Positions 7,534-15,424 of a stretch of DNA of 42,618 nucleotides are shown one piece after another (the first letter of the stretch is position 1; every line of letters starts with the position of its first letter). The translations under genes and the position numbers were made by a program. The stretch is from Terriglobia bacterium (GTDB lineage Bacteria > Acidobacteriota > Thermoanaerobaculia > Thermoanaerobaculales > Thermoanaerobaculaceae), in contig JAIQFQ010000033.1 of the NCBI GenBank assembly GCA_020073245.1, positions 1 through 42,618 on the forward strand, in the 5' to 3' direction. Below the pieces are notes generated by a model. The model did no database searches, was not told the DNA's origin, and was given only the letters and a program-made list of their open reading frames with translations.

Positions 7534-7896
7534 CTACTTCGGCTCCGTCGGTGTTGGCTCCGTGGGCTTCGAGTTCGCGGTCTTCGGTTCCGTCGGCTTC
7601 GGCTCCGCGGGCTCCGAAGTCGCCGTCTTCGGCCGCTCCGCCTCGGGCGCCCCGAATAGGGCCGTCGCAGGGGCCGTGAGCGCGGCTGCGTCTTCGATCT
7701 CGCGCTTGGTCTTCTTCAGCTCGTCGACGGCGACCTCCTCCTCAAGCGAGCGCTGGAGGTCGTTGGAGGCGCGCTTGAACTCGTTCAGCGCCTTCCCGAG
7801 CGTCTTCCCGATCTCCGGCAACTTGCGCGGGCCGAAGAGCAGCAGCGCGACGACGAAGATCAGAAGAAGTTCGGGAAGACCGACCGAGCCGAACAT
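7534..7896 (-). CDS. tatA: TatA/TatB-family translocase subunit
   Basis: About 120 residues: an N-terminal transmembrane helix (LPELLLIFVVALLLF), the hinge FGPRKLPEIG, an amphipathic helix (KTLGKALNEFKRASNDLQRSLEEEV) and a long Pro/Thr/Glu/Lys tail with repeated PTEPK-like units. The family forms the Tat pore (TatA) or helps receive substrates (TatB). FGPRKLPEIG and the MFGS start are TatA-like; the length and extended helix are TatB-like. As no second copy is visible here it may do both jobs. I start at the ATG at 7896, which gives the usual MFGS N-terminus; a GTG two codons upstream is also possible. The tail is low-complexity and probably disordered. Confidence 0.88.
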   Translation of the reverse strand: MFGSVGLPELLLIFVVALLLFGPRKLPEIGKTLGKALNEFKRASNDLQRSLEEEVAVDELKKTKREIEDAAALTAPATALFGAPEAERPKTATSEPAEPKPTEPKTANSKPTEPTPTEPK

Positions 7897-7976
7897 ACCC
7901 ACCCCCGTGCCGCCGCCGCCACCGGCACCGGCACCGTGAGTATAGTGTGGTACAGTCTCGATCCCAAGGGGGCGCG

Positions 7977-9605
7977 ATGACGGTTTTTCGGAAGGGACTC
8001 CTGGCGGCGGTCGTGATCGGAGCGGGCGCCCTGGCCGGCGGGGTCGCCGGCCAGTCGACGCAGAAGGAGTTCGCCGGATCCGACAAGTTCCTCAGCCGGT
8101 ACACCGCGCTCCTTCGGCTGGTCATGGATAACGCTCCCCAGAAGACCAACCCGGCCGATCTCGTTTACTCCAGTCTGGACGGCATGCTCGCGCTCCTGGA
8201 TCCCCACACGAACTTCATGCGCCCCGAGACGTTCGCGCACATGCGGGAGCACCAGCAGGGCGCCTTCCACGGTATCGGGGTCATCATCTCGATGCGCGGC
8301 GGGAAGATCACCATCATCACTCCGGTGGAGGGCACGCCCGCGGCCCGGTTGGGCCTCAGGGCCGGAGACATCATCGAGACCGTCGACGGTACGTCCACCG
8401 AGGGCATGGACATCGACGAGGCGGCGCGCCGGTTGCGGGGTCCCGAGGGGACCAAGGTGCGCATTACCGTGTCGCGGCTCGGCCTCGCGGCGCCTCTCGA
8501 CCTCACGATCGAGCGCGCCCGCGTGCCTTCGGAGTCGGTCCGGTACGCCCTCATGATCAACAAGGAAACCGCGTACATCCGGGTGAACGATTTCATCCGC
8601 TCCACCGGCGACGAGGTGCGTCAGGCGCTGGAGAGGTTGCAGAAGGAGGGCGCCACGCGGCTCCTGCTGGATCTGCGCGACAACCCCGGCGGGATCGTGG
8701 ACTCGGCCGTCGCCACCGCCTCGGTGCTGCTCGATCCCGGCCAGGAGGTCTTCTCGACCAAGGGACGCACCGCGGACTCGTTCCAGGACTATCGCGTCCC
8801 CCAGGACGGGCTGCACTTTACCGGGCCCGTGGTCGTGCTCGTGAATCGCGGGTCTGCGTCCGCGGCTGAGATCGTCGCCGGCGCGATCCAGGACCACGAC
8901 CGCGGGATCCTCGTGGGCGAGACCTCCTTCGGGAAGGGCGTGGTTCAGACGATCTACCCCGTTCGGGATTCCGGCCTCGCGCTCACGACCGCCAAGTACT
9001 ACACCCCTTCCGGCCGCTGCATTCAGCGGGACTTCGACTCGTTCTTCGCCTACATCCACCCCCGGGACACCGCTGATCCCAAGGCCGCGCAGCCGCCCAA
9101 GGGACCCGTCTTCCTGACCGAATCCGGACGCAAGGTCTTCGGCAGCGGAGGGATCACGCCCGACCACGAGGCTCATCTCGGCGAGTACGCCGAACGCATG
9201 GCTCGTCTGGTCGGCAACAGCGCGTTTTTCCACTTCGCGATCTCGTACCTGGCGGACAAGCCAGACAAGGCGGCTTCGGCCCGCTCGTTTGCGGTGACTG
9301 ACGACGTGATCAAGGCCTTCCGCACCCGGGTCGTCGACGAGAAGTGGCTACCCGCGGCCGACATCGACGCCGCGCTCGCCGACGCCACCGATCGCCGCGA
9401 GATCGAGGTCTCGTTGCGTTCCGAGATCCTCAACGCCGGGATCTCTCTCAACGAGGGGTACCGAGCGTTCCTCGACACCGACGAGCAGGTGCAGGCAGCC
9501 CTCACGTACTTCGACGAGGCTGCCAAACTCCAGGCCAACGCCAAAGGCGGCCCCGTTAAGCCGACGCAGACGGCCGAGACCGGCGCGCCGGCGGCCCGCC
9601 CCTAG
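7977..9605 (+). CDS. Secreted S41 C-terminal processing protease (CtpA/Prc type)
   Basis: 542 residues from the ATG at 7977, which has AAGGGGG upstream. A signal-peptide-like N-terminus (KGLLAAVVIGAGALAGGVAG) points to periplasmic location. A PDZ domain follows (GIGVIISMRGGKITIITPVEG... LRAGDIIETVDG, about 95-170), then the S41 core with LLLDLRDNPGGIVDSA and the catalytic pair: Ser295 in NRGSASAAE and Lys320 in GETSFGKGVVQ, exactly 25 residues apart as in characterised CtpA proteins. The C-terminal ~150 residues are helical and end in an Ala/Pro-rich tail. The family trims or degrades exported proteins at their C-termini. It is transcribed divergently from tatAC. Confidence 0.93.
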   Translation: MTVFRKGLLAAVVIGAGALAGGVAGQSTQKEFAGSDKFLSRYTALLRLVMDNAPQKTNPADLVYSSLDGMLALLDPHTNFMRPETFAHMREHQQGAFHGIGVIISMRGGKITIITPVEGTPAARLGLRAGDIIETVDGTSTEGMDIDEAARRLRGPEGTKVRITVSRLGLAAPLDLTIERARVPSESVRYALMINKETAYIRVNDFIRSTGDEVRQALERLQKEGATRLLLDLRDNPGGIVDSAVATASVLLDPGQEVFSTKGRTADSFQDYRVPQDGLHFTGPVVVLVNRGSASAAEIVAGAIQDHDRGILVGETSFGKGVVQTIYPVRDSGLALTTAKYYTPSGRCIQRDFDSFFAYIHPRDTADPKAAQPPKGPVFLTESGRKVFGSGGITPDHEAHLGEYAERMARLVGNSAFFHFAISYLADKPDKAASARSFAVTDDVIKAFRTRVVDEKWLPAADIDAALADATDRREIEVSLRSEILNAGISLNEGYRAFLDTDEQVQAALTYFDEAAKLQANAKGGPVKPTQTAETGAPAARP

Positions 9606-9697
9606 CGCCCTGCCTCGTGTACCCTGCCTCCCGCCAGATGACGGGATGGCGTGTCCCGCACCGGGCACCAGACCACGCTGCCTTCTGGGAGGACAAC

Positions 9698-11071
9698 GTG
9701 AGGACGATCATCGAACCGTTCCGCATCAAGGTCGTCGAGCCGCTCCGGATGACCACGCGCGAGGAGCGCGCCGAGCTGATCAAGCGCGCCGGCTACAACC
9801 CGTTCCGGCTCAAGGCCGAGCACGTTCTGATCGACCTCCTGACCGACTCCGGCACCGGCGCCATGAGCACCCACCAGTGGGCGGGCATCATGGAAGGCGA
9901 CGAGTCGTACGCCGGCGCGAGGAGCTTCTACCGCTTTGAGGCCGCCGTACGCGGGATCTTCGGCCATACCCACGTGATCCCCACCCACCAGGGGCGCGCG
10001 AGCGAGCGCCTGCTGTGCCGCGCCGTCGTCAAGCCGGGCGACGTGATCCCCGGCAACACCCACTTCGACACCACGCGCGCCAACATCGAGGACGCCGGCG
10101 CCGAGGCCCGCGACCTCGTGATCGACGAGGGGCGCGACCCGGACGTGGACCATCCCTTCAAGGGGAACATCGACCTCGCCGCCCTCGAGCGCTGCCTCGC
10201 CGAGGCCGGCCGCGAGCGCGTGCCGTTCGTGCTGATCACCGTCACCAACAACTCCGGCGGCGGCCAGCCGGTCTCGATGGCGAACCTCAAGGGCGCCCGC
10301 GCGATCTGCGACCGCTTCGGCGTGCCGCTGTTGCTCGACGCCGCGCGCTTCGCCGAGAACGCGTACTTCATCAAGCTGCGCGAGCCGGGGTACGGCGACA
10401 GGACGCCGCGCGAGATCGCCCGGGAGATGTTCGGCCTCTCCGACGGCGCGATGATGAGCATGAAGAAGGACGCCTTCGGCAACATCGGCGGGGTGATCTC
10501 GATCAACTCGGACGAGTGGGCGGACAGCATTCGCACCCGGCTCATCCTCACGGAAGGATTCATCACCTACGGCGGCCTCGCCGGCCGCGACCTCGAGGCG
10601 CTCGCCGTCGGGATCGATGAGATCCTCGACGAGGAGTACCTCAAGTACCGGATCGCCTCCACCGCCTACGTCGGCAACAACCTCGCCGCCGCCGGTGTGC
10701 CGCTCCTCAAGCCGATCGGGGGCCACGCCGTCTACCTCAACGGGCGGAAGTTCTGCGCCCACCTCCCGGACGCGAAGCTGCCCGGCTGGTCGCTCTCCGT
10801 CGCGCTGTACGAGCACGTCGGCGTGCGCGCCTGCGAGATCGGCAACGTCATGTTCGGCACACAGGACCAGAAGACGGGCTCATGGAAATGGCCCGCCCTC
10901 GACCTCGTGCGCCTCGCGATCCCGCGCCGGACCTACACCCAGAGCCACATGGACTACGTCGTCGAGGGGATCGCCGAGCTCCACCAGCGCCGCACGGAGA
11001 TCCGCGGCCTCCGCTTCGTCCACCGCCCTGCGGTCCTCCCCCACTTCACCGCGACGTTCGAGCAGGTGTAG
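9698..11071 (+). CDS. tnaA: Tryptophanase (PLP beta-eliminating lyase)
   Basis: 457 residues from the GTG at 9698, which has GGGAGG five bases upstream and gives the expected N-terminus EPFRIKVVEP; an ATG at 9638 is less likely. The family cleaves L-tryptophan (indole) or L-tyrosine (phenol) to pyruvate and ammonia. LLTDSGT, IPTHQGR, GGQPVSMAN and DAARFAENAYFIK are conserved, and the PLP lysine is Lys257 in SMKKD. Overall wording is close to tyrosine phenol-lyase (AMSTHQWAG, YAGARSFY), but the three substrate-side positions are of the tryptophanase kind: Asp124 (Thr in TPL), Ile381 (Arg in TPL) and His449 (Phe448 in TPL). I therefore call it tryptophanase. No tnaC leader or tnaB permease is present. 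Confidence 0.85.
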   Translation: MRTIIEPFRIKVVEPLRMTTREERAELIKRAGYNPFRLKAEHVLIDLLTDSGTGAMSTHQWAGIMEGDESYAGARSFYRFEAAVRGIFGHTHVIPTHQGRASERLLCRAVVKPGDVIPGNTHFDTTRANIEDAGAEARDLVIDEGRDPDVDHPFKGNIDLAALERCLAEAGRERVPFVLITVTNNSGGGQPVSMANLKGARAICDRFGVPLLLDAARFAENAYFIKLREPGYGDRTPREIAREMFGLSDGAMMSMKKDAFGNIGGVISINSDEWADSIRTRLILTEGFITYGGLAGRDLEALAVGIDEILDEEYLKYRIASTAYVGNNLAAAGVPLLKPIGGHAVYLNGRKFCAHLPDAKLPGWSLSVALYEHVGVRACEIGNVMFGTQDQKTGSWKWPALDLVRLAIPRRTYTQSHMDYVVEGIAELHQRRTEIRGLRFVHRPAVLPHFTATFEQV

Positions 11072-11413
11072 AAATCGGGGTCCCGGGGCTCGGGGCCGAG
11101 GCACAAGAACAACGTGGTCCGCGGTCAGTGAACTGTGGTCCGGAGAGACAAGAGGGGCACCACGACGGGAGCACGCGTGTAGCCGCGCCGCCGCCGTTGG
11201 GCCTATCGCAAGGCGCGCGAGCGGTCCGCGCCGGAGCGTAGCCGGAGGCTAGATGAGGACGCGAGGCCGCGATCCGCAACGTAAAGGCTAGACGCGGCTT
11301 TGCCGCACTTCACGGGGGGCTCGGGGGGTCTAGAGCGGCCGGGCGGGTGGTGGAGCGGCTGCGGGACCCCCCGCCAAAATAAATGGTCTGCGATTGGCGG
11401 CTCAAACGAAGTG
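11072..11413. other. Intergenic region between convergent tnaA and GNAT-like gene
   Basis: 342 bp with no convincing gene. It contains a small GCGGC-TTT-GCCGC hairpin at 11294-11306, copy B of the 65-bp dispersed repeat (11311-11375), and then a short AT-richer stretch before the end of the GNAT-like gene. Several short imperfect direct repeats (for example GTGGTCC, CCGGAG) occur in the left half. Confidence 0.7.
11311..11375 (-). repeat. 65-bp dispersed repeat, copy B
   Basis: Inverted relative to copy A (6669-6733) and about 86% identical to it across 65 bp, with the same G-tract and C-tract ends and internal duplicated CGGCCGCTC. Unlike copy A it has no obvious flanking direct duplication. 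Confidence 0.85.
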
Positions 11414-12547
11414 CTAGAGAGCTTTCGAGTAGATTCGGTAGGTCTTCGTGTGCTCCGCATCCATCAGCCGCACGGTCCGCTTCGCCAGCTCGTTGTCCTC
11501 GAGGATCCACGAGTACTCGCACGACGTGTACCCGCGGTCGAGGGCGGCCTTGAGCCCGTCGTAGAACATCACGCCCTCGATCCCGCGCAGGCGGTACTCC
11601 TCTTTGACGCCCATCGTGATACAGCGCAGCCCCACGCGCCGCCGCCCGATCCTGATCGCGCGCAGCAGCCGGATCGGATTCGCCATGCTCCCGTTGAGCG
11701 CCGCGAGCGCCGGGTTGGCGTCGGGGATCGCCAGGAGGAACGCCGCCGGGTCGTCCCCCATGAACGCGACGCGCATCAGCGGCGGGTCCACGAGCGGCTT
11801 GAGATCCTTGGCGAGCCAGGTGAACTCGACCTCGCTCGCGGGGATGAACCCCCAGTTCTTCTCCCAGGCCCGGTTGTAGATCTCGCGGACGATCTGGACC
11901 TCGTTCGCGAAGTCCTTGAGGTTGGGCGAGCGGACTCGGAGCTTGGGCTCGCGCTCGCGCGTCTTGTCGGCGAACTTCGCGAGGCGCTCGAGAGACTTGG
12001 GGTGCACCGGCGAGGCGTATGCGTAGAGGTCCTTGATCTTGGCAAACCCGGTCGCCTCGAGCAGCTCCGCGTACCGCGGCGGGTTGTAGGTCATCATCAC
12101 GCACGGCGGCGTGTCGAACCCCTTGATCAGCAGGCCCGCTTCGTAGTTGGTCGACGGGTTCATCGGGCCGGCGAGCGCGTCGCAGCCCCTGGCTTTCACC
12201 CAGTCGGCCGAGGCTGCCACCAGGGCCGTCGCGGCCTCCTGGTCGTCCTCGCACTCGAAGAACCCGAAGAACCCCCAGTGGTCCTGGTGATACGCGTTGT
12301 GGGCGCGGTTGAGGATCGCCGCGATGCGGCCGACCACGCGCGTGCCCCGCCAGGCGAGGAACACCTTGCGGTCCGCCGCGCCGTCCGCATAGAAGGGATG
12401 CTTGGTGTCGAGATACCCGCGCACCTGCTTCTTCAATGGCGGCACCCAGCACGGATCGCCGGCGTAGAGACGCCACGGAAGCTCCACGAAGCGCCGCACG
12501 TCGGCCTTGGAGCCGACAACCGTGATTCGGAGCGGTGCGCTGCTCAT
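11414..12547 (-). CDS. GNAT-like N-acyltransferase, candidate bacterial ceramide synthase
   Basis: 377 residues, no signal peptide. The core contains VVGRIAAILNRAHNAYH and FFGFFECEDDQEAATALV, then a distinctive block GPMNPSTNYEAGLLIKGFD followed by MMTYNPPRYAELLEATGF, and a C-terminal half that ends like a GNAT fold (GVKEEYRLRGIEGVMFYDGL). I recognise this as the GNAT-like family that occurs beside bacterial serine palmitoyltransferases. Its start overlaps the stop of the palmitoyltransferase gene by 4 bp (ATGA). In characterised bacteria the third ceramide enzyme (bCerS) N-acylates the sphingoid base; the context makes that the best guess, but identity to bCerS was not checked. Confidence 0.7.
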   Translation of the reverse strand: MSSAPLRITVVGSKADVRRFVELPWRLYAGDPCWVPPLKKQVRGYLDTKHPFYADGAADRKVFLAWRGTRVVGRIAAILNRAHNAYHQDHWGFFGFFECEDDQEAATALVAASADWVKARGCDALAGPMNPSTNYEAGLLIKGFDTPPCVMMTYNPPRYAELLEATGFAKIKDLYAYASPVHPKSLERLAKFADKTREREPKLRVRSPNLKDFANEVQIVREIYNRAWEKNWGFIPASEVEFTWLAKDLKPLVDPPLMRVAFMGDDPAAFLLAIPDANPALAALNGSMANPIRLLRAIRIGRRRVGLRCITMGVKEEYRLRGIEGVMFYDGLKAALDRGYTSCEYSWILEDNELAKRTVRLMDAEHTKTYRIYSKAL

Positions 12548-13728
12548 TGAATGACCCCCACTTCCCGGCCGACGACCGCGAACGCCTTCAGAGCGCGCTC
12601 GAGATGCTCACGCGTGTGCGTGGCCATGTAGGAGGTGCGGAGCATCGCCCCTCCGGGCGGCACTGCCGGCGACACGATCGGGTTCACGAAGACGCCCTCT
12701 TCCTGGAGACGCTTGGACATGACGAACGCGATCTGGTCCTCGCCGACCACAACCGGGATCACCGGCGAGGCGGACTCCCCGGTGTCGAAACCCAGGGACC
12801 GCAGCCCCTCGCGCATGAACCTTGTGTTCTCCCAGAGCCGCTCGCGGCGTTCCGGCTCGCGCTCGATGATCTCGATTGCCTTCAGCACCGCCGCAACGGA
12901 CGCCGGCGGCGGGGCGGCCGAGAAGATCAGCGAGCGAGCGTGATGCTTGATCCAGTTGATGACCCTCTCTTCGCCCGCGATGAAGCCGCCGACCGACGCC
13001 AGCGACTTGGAGAATGTGCCCATGATGAGGTCCACCTGGCTCTCGAGGCCAAAGTGCTCAGCGGTCCCGCGGCCGTGCGCGCCCAGCACCCCGATCGCGT
13101 GCGCGTCGTCCACCATGACACGGCAACTGTGGTCCTTCGCAACCTTCACCAACTCGGGAAGGTTGACGATATCGCCTTCCATCGAGAACACGCCGTCAAC
13201 AACGATGAGGGCCGCCTTCCTCGAATCGTGTACCTCCATGCGCCTTCGAAGGTCCGCCATATCGTTGTGGTGGAACTTGACGACCGAGCCGAACCCGAGC
13301 CGCGCCCCGTCGATGATGCACGCGTGGTCGAGCTTGTCGAGGTAGACGACGTCGCCGCGCTCCACGAGGCATGAGATCACGCCGAGGTTCACCTGGAAGC
13401 CCGTGGAGAAGGTCAGCGCCGCAGGCTTGCGCATGAACGCGGCCAGTTTCTCCTCGAGCTGGGTGTGGATGTCGAGAGTGCCGTTGAGGAAGCGCGACCC
13501 GGCGCAGCCACTGCCGTACTTGGCGATCGCGTCCTGCGCGGCCCGCTTGACCTCGGGATGGCTGGTGAGGCCGAGGTAGTTGTTCGACCCGAGCATGACC
13601 ACGGGTTTCCCGTCGATCACCACCACCGGGTCCTGCCCCGACGAGATCGTGCGGAAGTACGGGTAGAGGCCTACACCCTTGATGTCGTCCGCAATCCGGA
13701 AATGCTGGCACTTCTCGAAGATGTCCAC
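12544..13728 (-). CDS. spt: Serine palmitoyltransferase (alpha-oxoamine synthase family)
   Basis: 394 residues; condenses serine with a fatty acyl thioester to 3-ketosphinganine, using PLP. The start is GTG with AGGAGG four bases upstream. Seen: GLYPYFR near residue 20; GSNNYLGL; GSGCAGSRFLNGTLDIHTQLE; FSTGFQVNLGVIS; His135 in LDHACIIDG, which stacks on PLP; Asp207 and His210 in VDDAHAIG; and Lys241, the PLP Schiff-base lysine, in MGTFSKSLASVGGFIAG. The GTFSKS...GGF form of the lysine motif and the VDGVFSMEGDIVNLPE block are those of Bacteroidota-type SPT and differ from 2-amino-3-ketobutyrate ligase (GTLGKALGG) and from BioF. It lies between an extended SDR and the GNAT-like protein in one operon, as expected for ceramide synthesis. 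Confidence 0.85.
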   Translation of the reverse strand: MDIFEKCQHFRIADDIKGVGLYPYFRTISSGQDPVVVIDGKPVVMLGSNNYLGLTSHPEVKRAAQDAIAKYGSGCAGSRFLNGTLDIHTQLEEKLAAFMRKPAALTFSTGFQVNLGVISCLVERGDVVYLDKLDHACIIDGARLGFGSVVKFHHNDMADLRRRMEVHDSRKAALIVVDGVFSMEGDIVNLPELVKVAKDHSCRVMVDDAHAIGVLGAHGRGTAEHFGLESQVDLIMGTFSKSLASVGGFIAGEERVINWIKHHARSLIFSAAPPPASVAAVLKAIEIIEREPERRERLWENTRFMREGLRSLGFDTGESASPVIPVVVGEDQIAFVMSKRLQEEGVFVNPIVSPAVPPGGAMLRTSYMATHTREHLERALKAFAVVGREVGVIQ

Positions 13729-13779
13729 GCCGCCTCCTGCCCCTCGAAGAACTGCGATTGCTACGCCCGCCGAATCTTA

Positions 13780-14838
13780 TCACGCGGCCGGGACCCATCC
13801 CCGTTCGCGGTACCACGCCCAGGTCCTGGCCGCCCCGACGGGCATCGGGACCCAACCGGCCAACCCGAGCGCATCCAGAGACGCTGCGGTGCGGGCGGAC
13901 CAGTGGCGGGCCAGCAGCTCGCGCGCCTTGTCGGAGGTCATCGCGACGTTACGCATCCCGAGTCTCTGCAGGGTGTCCCCACCCAACCCCAGGAACCGTA
14001 CCAGGACGGGAGGAACCCGCACGATCCTGGCGCGGACCCCGCCGGACCCGGCCAGGACCCCGATGATCCCGGTCATCGTGCGAGGCTCAGGCTCACCGAG
14101 ATGGACGACCCGCCCATCCGCGCACCCGGCAGCGGCCGCAAGGATCGCTCGCACAACGTCGCTCACGTAAGCGACCGTGACCCACCGGTCGCCGGAAGGA
14201 AGCGGCACCAGGCCTCGCGCGGCCATGCGGAAGAACTGCAGCACGTCGATGTCGCGCGGTCCGTACACGGTGGGCGGACGCAGGATCACCCATGATCCGG
14301 CGTGCTCCCGGGCGGCCGCCTCCCCGGCCAGCTTCGAACGCCCGTACGCGGAGACCGGCCTCGCCTCGTCCTCCGGCGCGTTGCCGGCCGGGTCCGCGCT
14401 CGGCCCCGCGGCGGCCAGCGAGGAGATGTGGACCACGCGTGCTCCGGGGGCCCGCTCGCGCATGGCCCGCACGAGGTTCGTGGTGCCAGCCCGGTTCGCG
14501 TGATCGAACCGATTCTCGTTCTCGGCACGCACCAGGCCCGCCAGGTGGATGACGGCGCCGCATCCGTCGACGAGGCCGGCGAGGGCACCGCCGTCATCGA
14601 GGTCTCCTTGCACGACGACCGCCTCGGCCCTCGCGAGTGCGTCGAGCTTCGATGGATCACGAACCAGGAGGCGCGGCCGCAAACCCGAGGCCAGGAGCGC
14701 ATCCGTGACATGAGACCCGATGAACCCCGTGGCGCCCGTGACGGCGAGGGGAAGCGGAATCCGCGGGCACCACGAGCCGAGTTCCTCGGAGGCGATCTCG
14801 GCCGGCAACGCCCGCCATCGCGTCTCGCTCCCGGTCAT
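13780..14838 (-). CDS. Extended SDR (NAD-dependent epimerase/dehydratase type), candidate 3-oxo-sphingolipid reductase
   Basis: 352 residues. The nucleotide-binding motif TGATGFIGS is at about 34-42, Ser139/Ser140 lie in HISSLAAAG, and the catalytic pair is Tyr165-Lys169 in SAYGRSK. RPPTVYGPRD and the VAYVSDVVRAIL stretch are typical of extended SDRs. The ATG overlaps the stop of the upstream QueD-like gene by 4 bp, and the SPT gene follows after 51 bp. In Caulobacter the ceramide reductase CerR is an extended SDR of this kind, so reduction of 3-ketosphinganine or 3-oxoceramide is the likely role; the substrate cannot be read from sequence. Confidence 0.75.
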   Translation of the reverse strand: MTGSETRWRALPAEIASEELGSWCPRIPLPLAVTGATGFIGSHVTDALLASGLRPRLLVRDPSKLDALARAEAVVVQGDLDDGGALAGLVDGCGAVIHLAGLVRAENENRFDHANRAGTTNLVRAMRERAPGARVVHISSLAAAGPSADPAGNAPEDEARPVSAYGRSKLAGEAAAREHAGSWVILRPPTVYGPRDIDVLQFFRMAARGLVPLPSGDRWVTVAYVSDVVRAILAAAAGCADGRVVHLGEPEPRTMTGIIGVLAGSGGVRARIVRVPPVLVRFLGLGGDTLQRLGMRNVAMTSDKARELLARHWSARTAASLDALGLAGWVPMPVGAARTWAWYRERGWVPAA

Positions 14839-15317
14839 CCTTCTGTGCCCTCTTCTTCACCGTACTCGCCCCACGTGTTCGGCGTCTCCCAGACGCGGAC
14901 GCGCTCCAGACGGACCGTCGGCGGGACGCGGTAGGTCGCGCCGCCGGGAGCGATCACCTCCATGCCAGGACGGAAGGCCGCAGAAACGGCCACGAAGAGG
15001 TGGCGCGCCAGGACTTCGGTTGTGGGGTCACCCTCCTCCATCAGCACGACTCGCTCGGCAAAAGGCGCGAAGGCGTCACGAAGCGGATCGCTGGCGGCGA
15101 GGAGCATGGCGTGATCGAAGCGCTCCAGCTCGTTGGCCACGACGGTCTTGAGCGCCTTGTAGTCGCAAACCATGTCGTTGGGGTCGAGGGACTCGGCGCG
15201 GAGCACCACCTCGATCGTCCGCGTGTGGCCGTGCGGGAACCGGCATTTCTCCGGGTGCTTGGAGAGCCGGTGCCCCGACTCGATCTCGAACCGCCGGGCA
15301 ATTCGGAACACTCCCAC
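14835..15317 (-). CDS. 6-pyruvoyl-tetrahydropterin synthase / QueD-family protein
   Basis: 160 residues. The family's zinc histidines are visible in SGHRL and in FPHGH, and the catalytic Cys lies in KCRFPHGH. MVCDYKALKTVV and LERFDHAMLL match the substrate-binding part of QueD (6-carboxy-tetrahydropterin synthase, queuosine pathway) and of PTPS. The start is GTG at 15317 with GAGGG upstream; a second GTG lies two codons further in. It is the first gene of the operon with the SDR, SPT and GNAT-like genes and overlaps the SDR start. No other queuosine gene is in the window, so a pterin role is also possible. Confidence 0.82.
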   Translation of the reverse strand: MGVFRIARRFEIESGHRLSKHPEKCRFPHGHTRTIEVVLRAESLDPNDMVCDYKALKTVVANELERFDHAMLLAASDPLRDAFAPFAERVVLMEEGDPTTEVLARHLFVAVSAAFRPGMEVIAPGGATYRVPPTVRLERVRVWETPNTWGEYGEEEGTEG

Positions 15318-15341
15318 CGTGCGCCCTCCATCGTCCGCCCG

Positions 15342-15350
15342 AGTGTATCA
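15342..15350 (-). promoter_or_regulatory. Possible extended -10 promoter for the QueD-SPT operon
   Basis: The minus strand reads TGATACACT, a TGnTAnnnT extended -10, about 25 bp before the GTG of the QueD-like gene. No good -35 is seen 16-18 bp upstream. Confidence 0.3.
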
Positions 15351-15424
15351 GCCGCATGTGCCCGTGGGAGCAGTGGTCGAAGAGCGGACGAGAGTACGTG
15401 GTAAGCCGGCAAGTGCGTCGGATG

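Noticed and set aside
7540..7640. Intergenic tandem repeat
   Set aside because: It is coding: the PTEPK-like tail of the TatA/B protein.
7860..9233. 457-codon minus-strand frame opposite the S41 protease
   Set aside because: Mirrors codon bias of the protease gene; no recognisable domain.
11072..11413. Transfer RNA or other structured RNA in the gap
   Set aside because: No cloverleaf or CCA-type end could be traced; only a 5-bp hairpin and the dispersed repeat are seen.
12544..13728. Kbl (2-amino-3-ketobutyrate CoA ligase) or BioF
   Set aside because: The lysine motif GTFSKSLASVGGF and the VDGVFSMEGDIVNLPE block are SPT-like; no tdh or bio genes adjoin.
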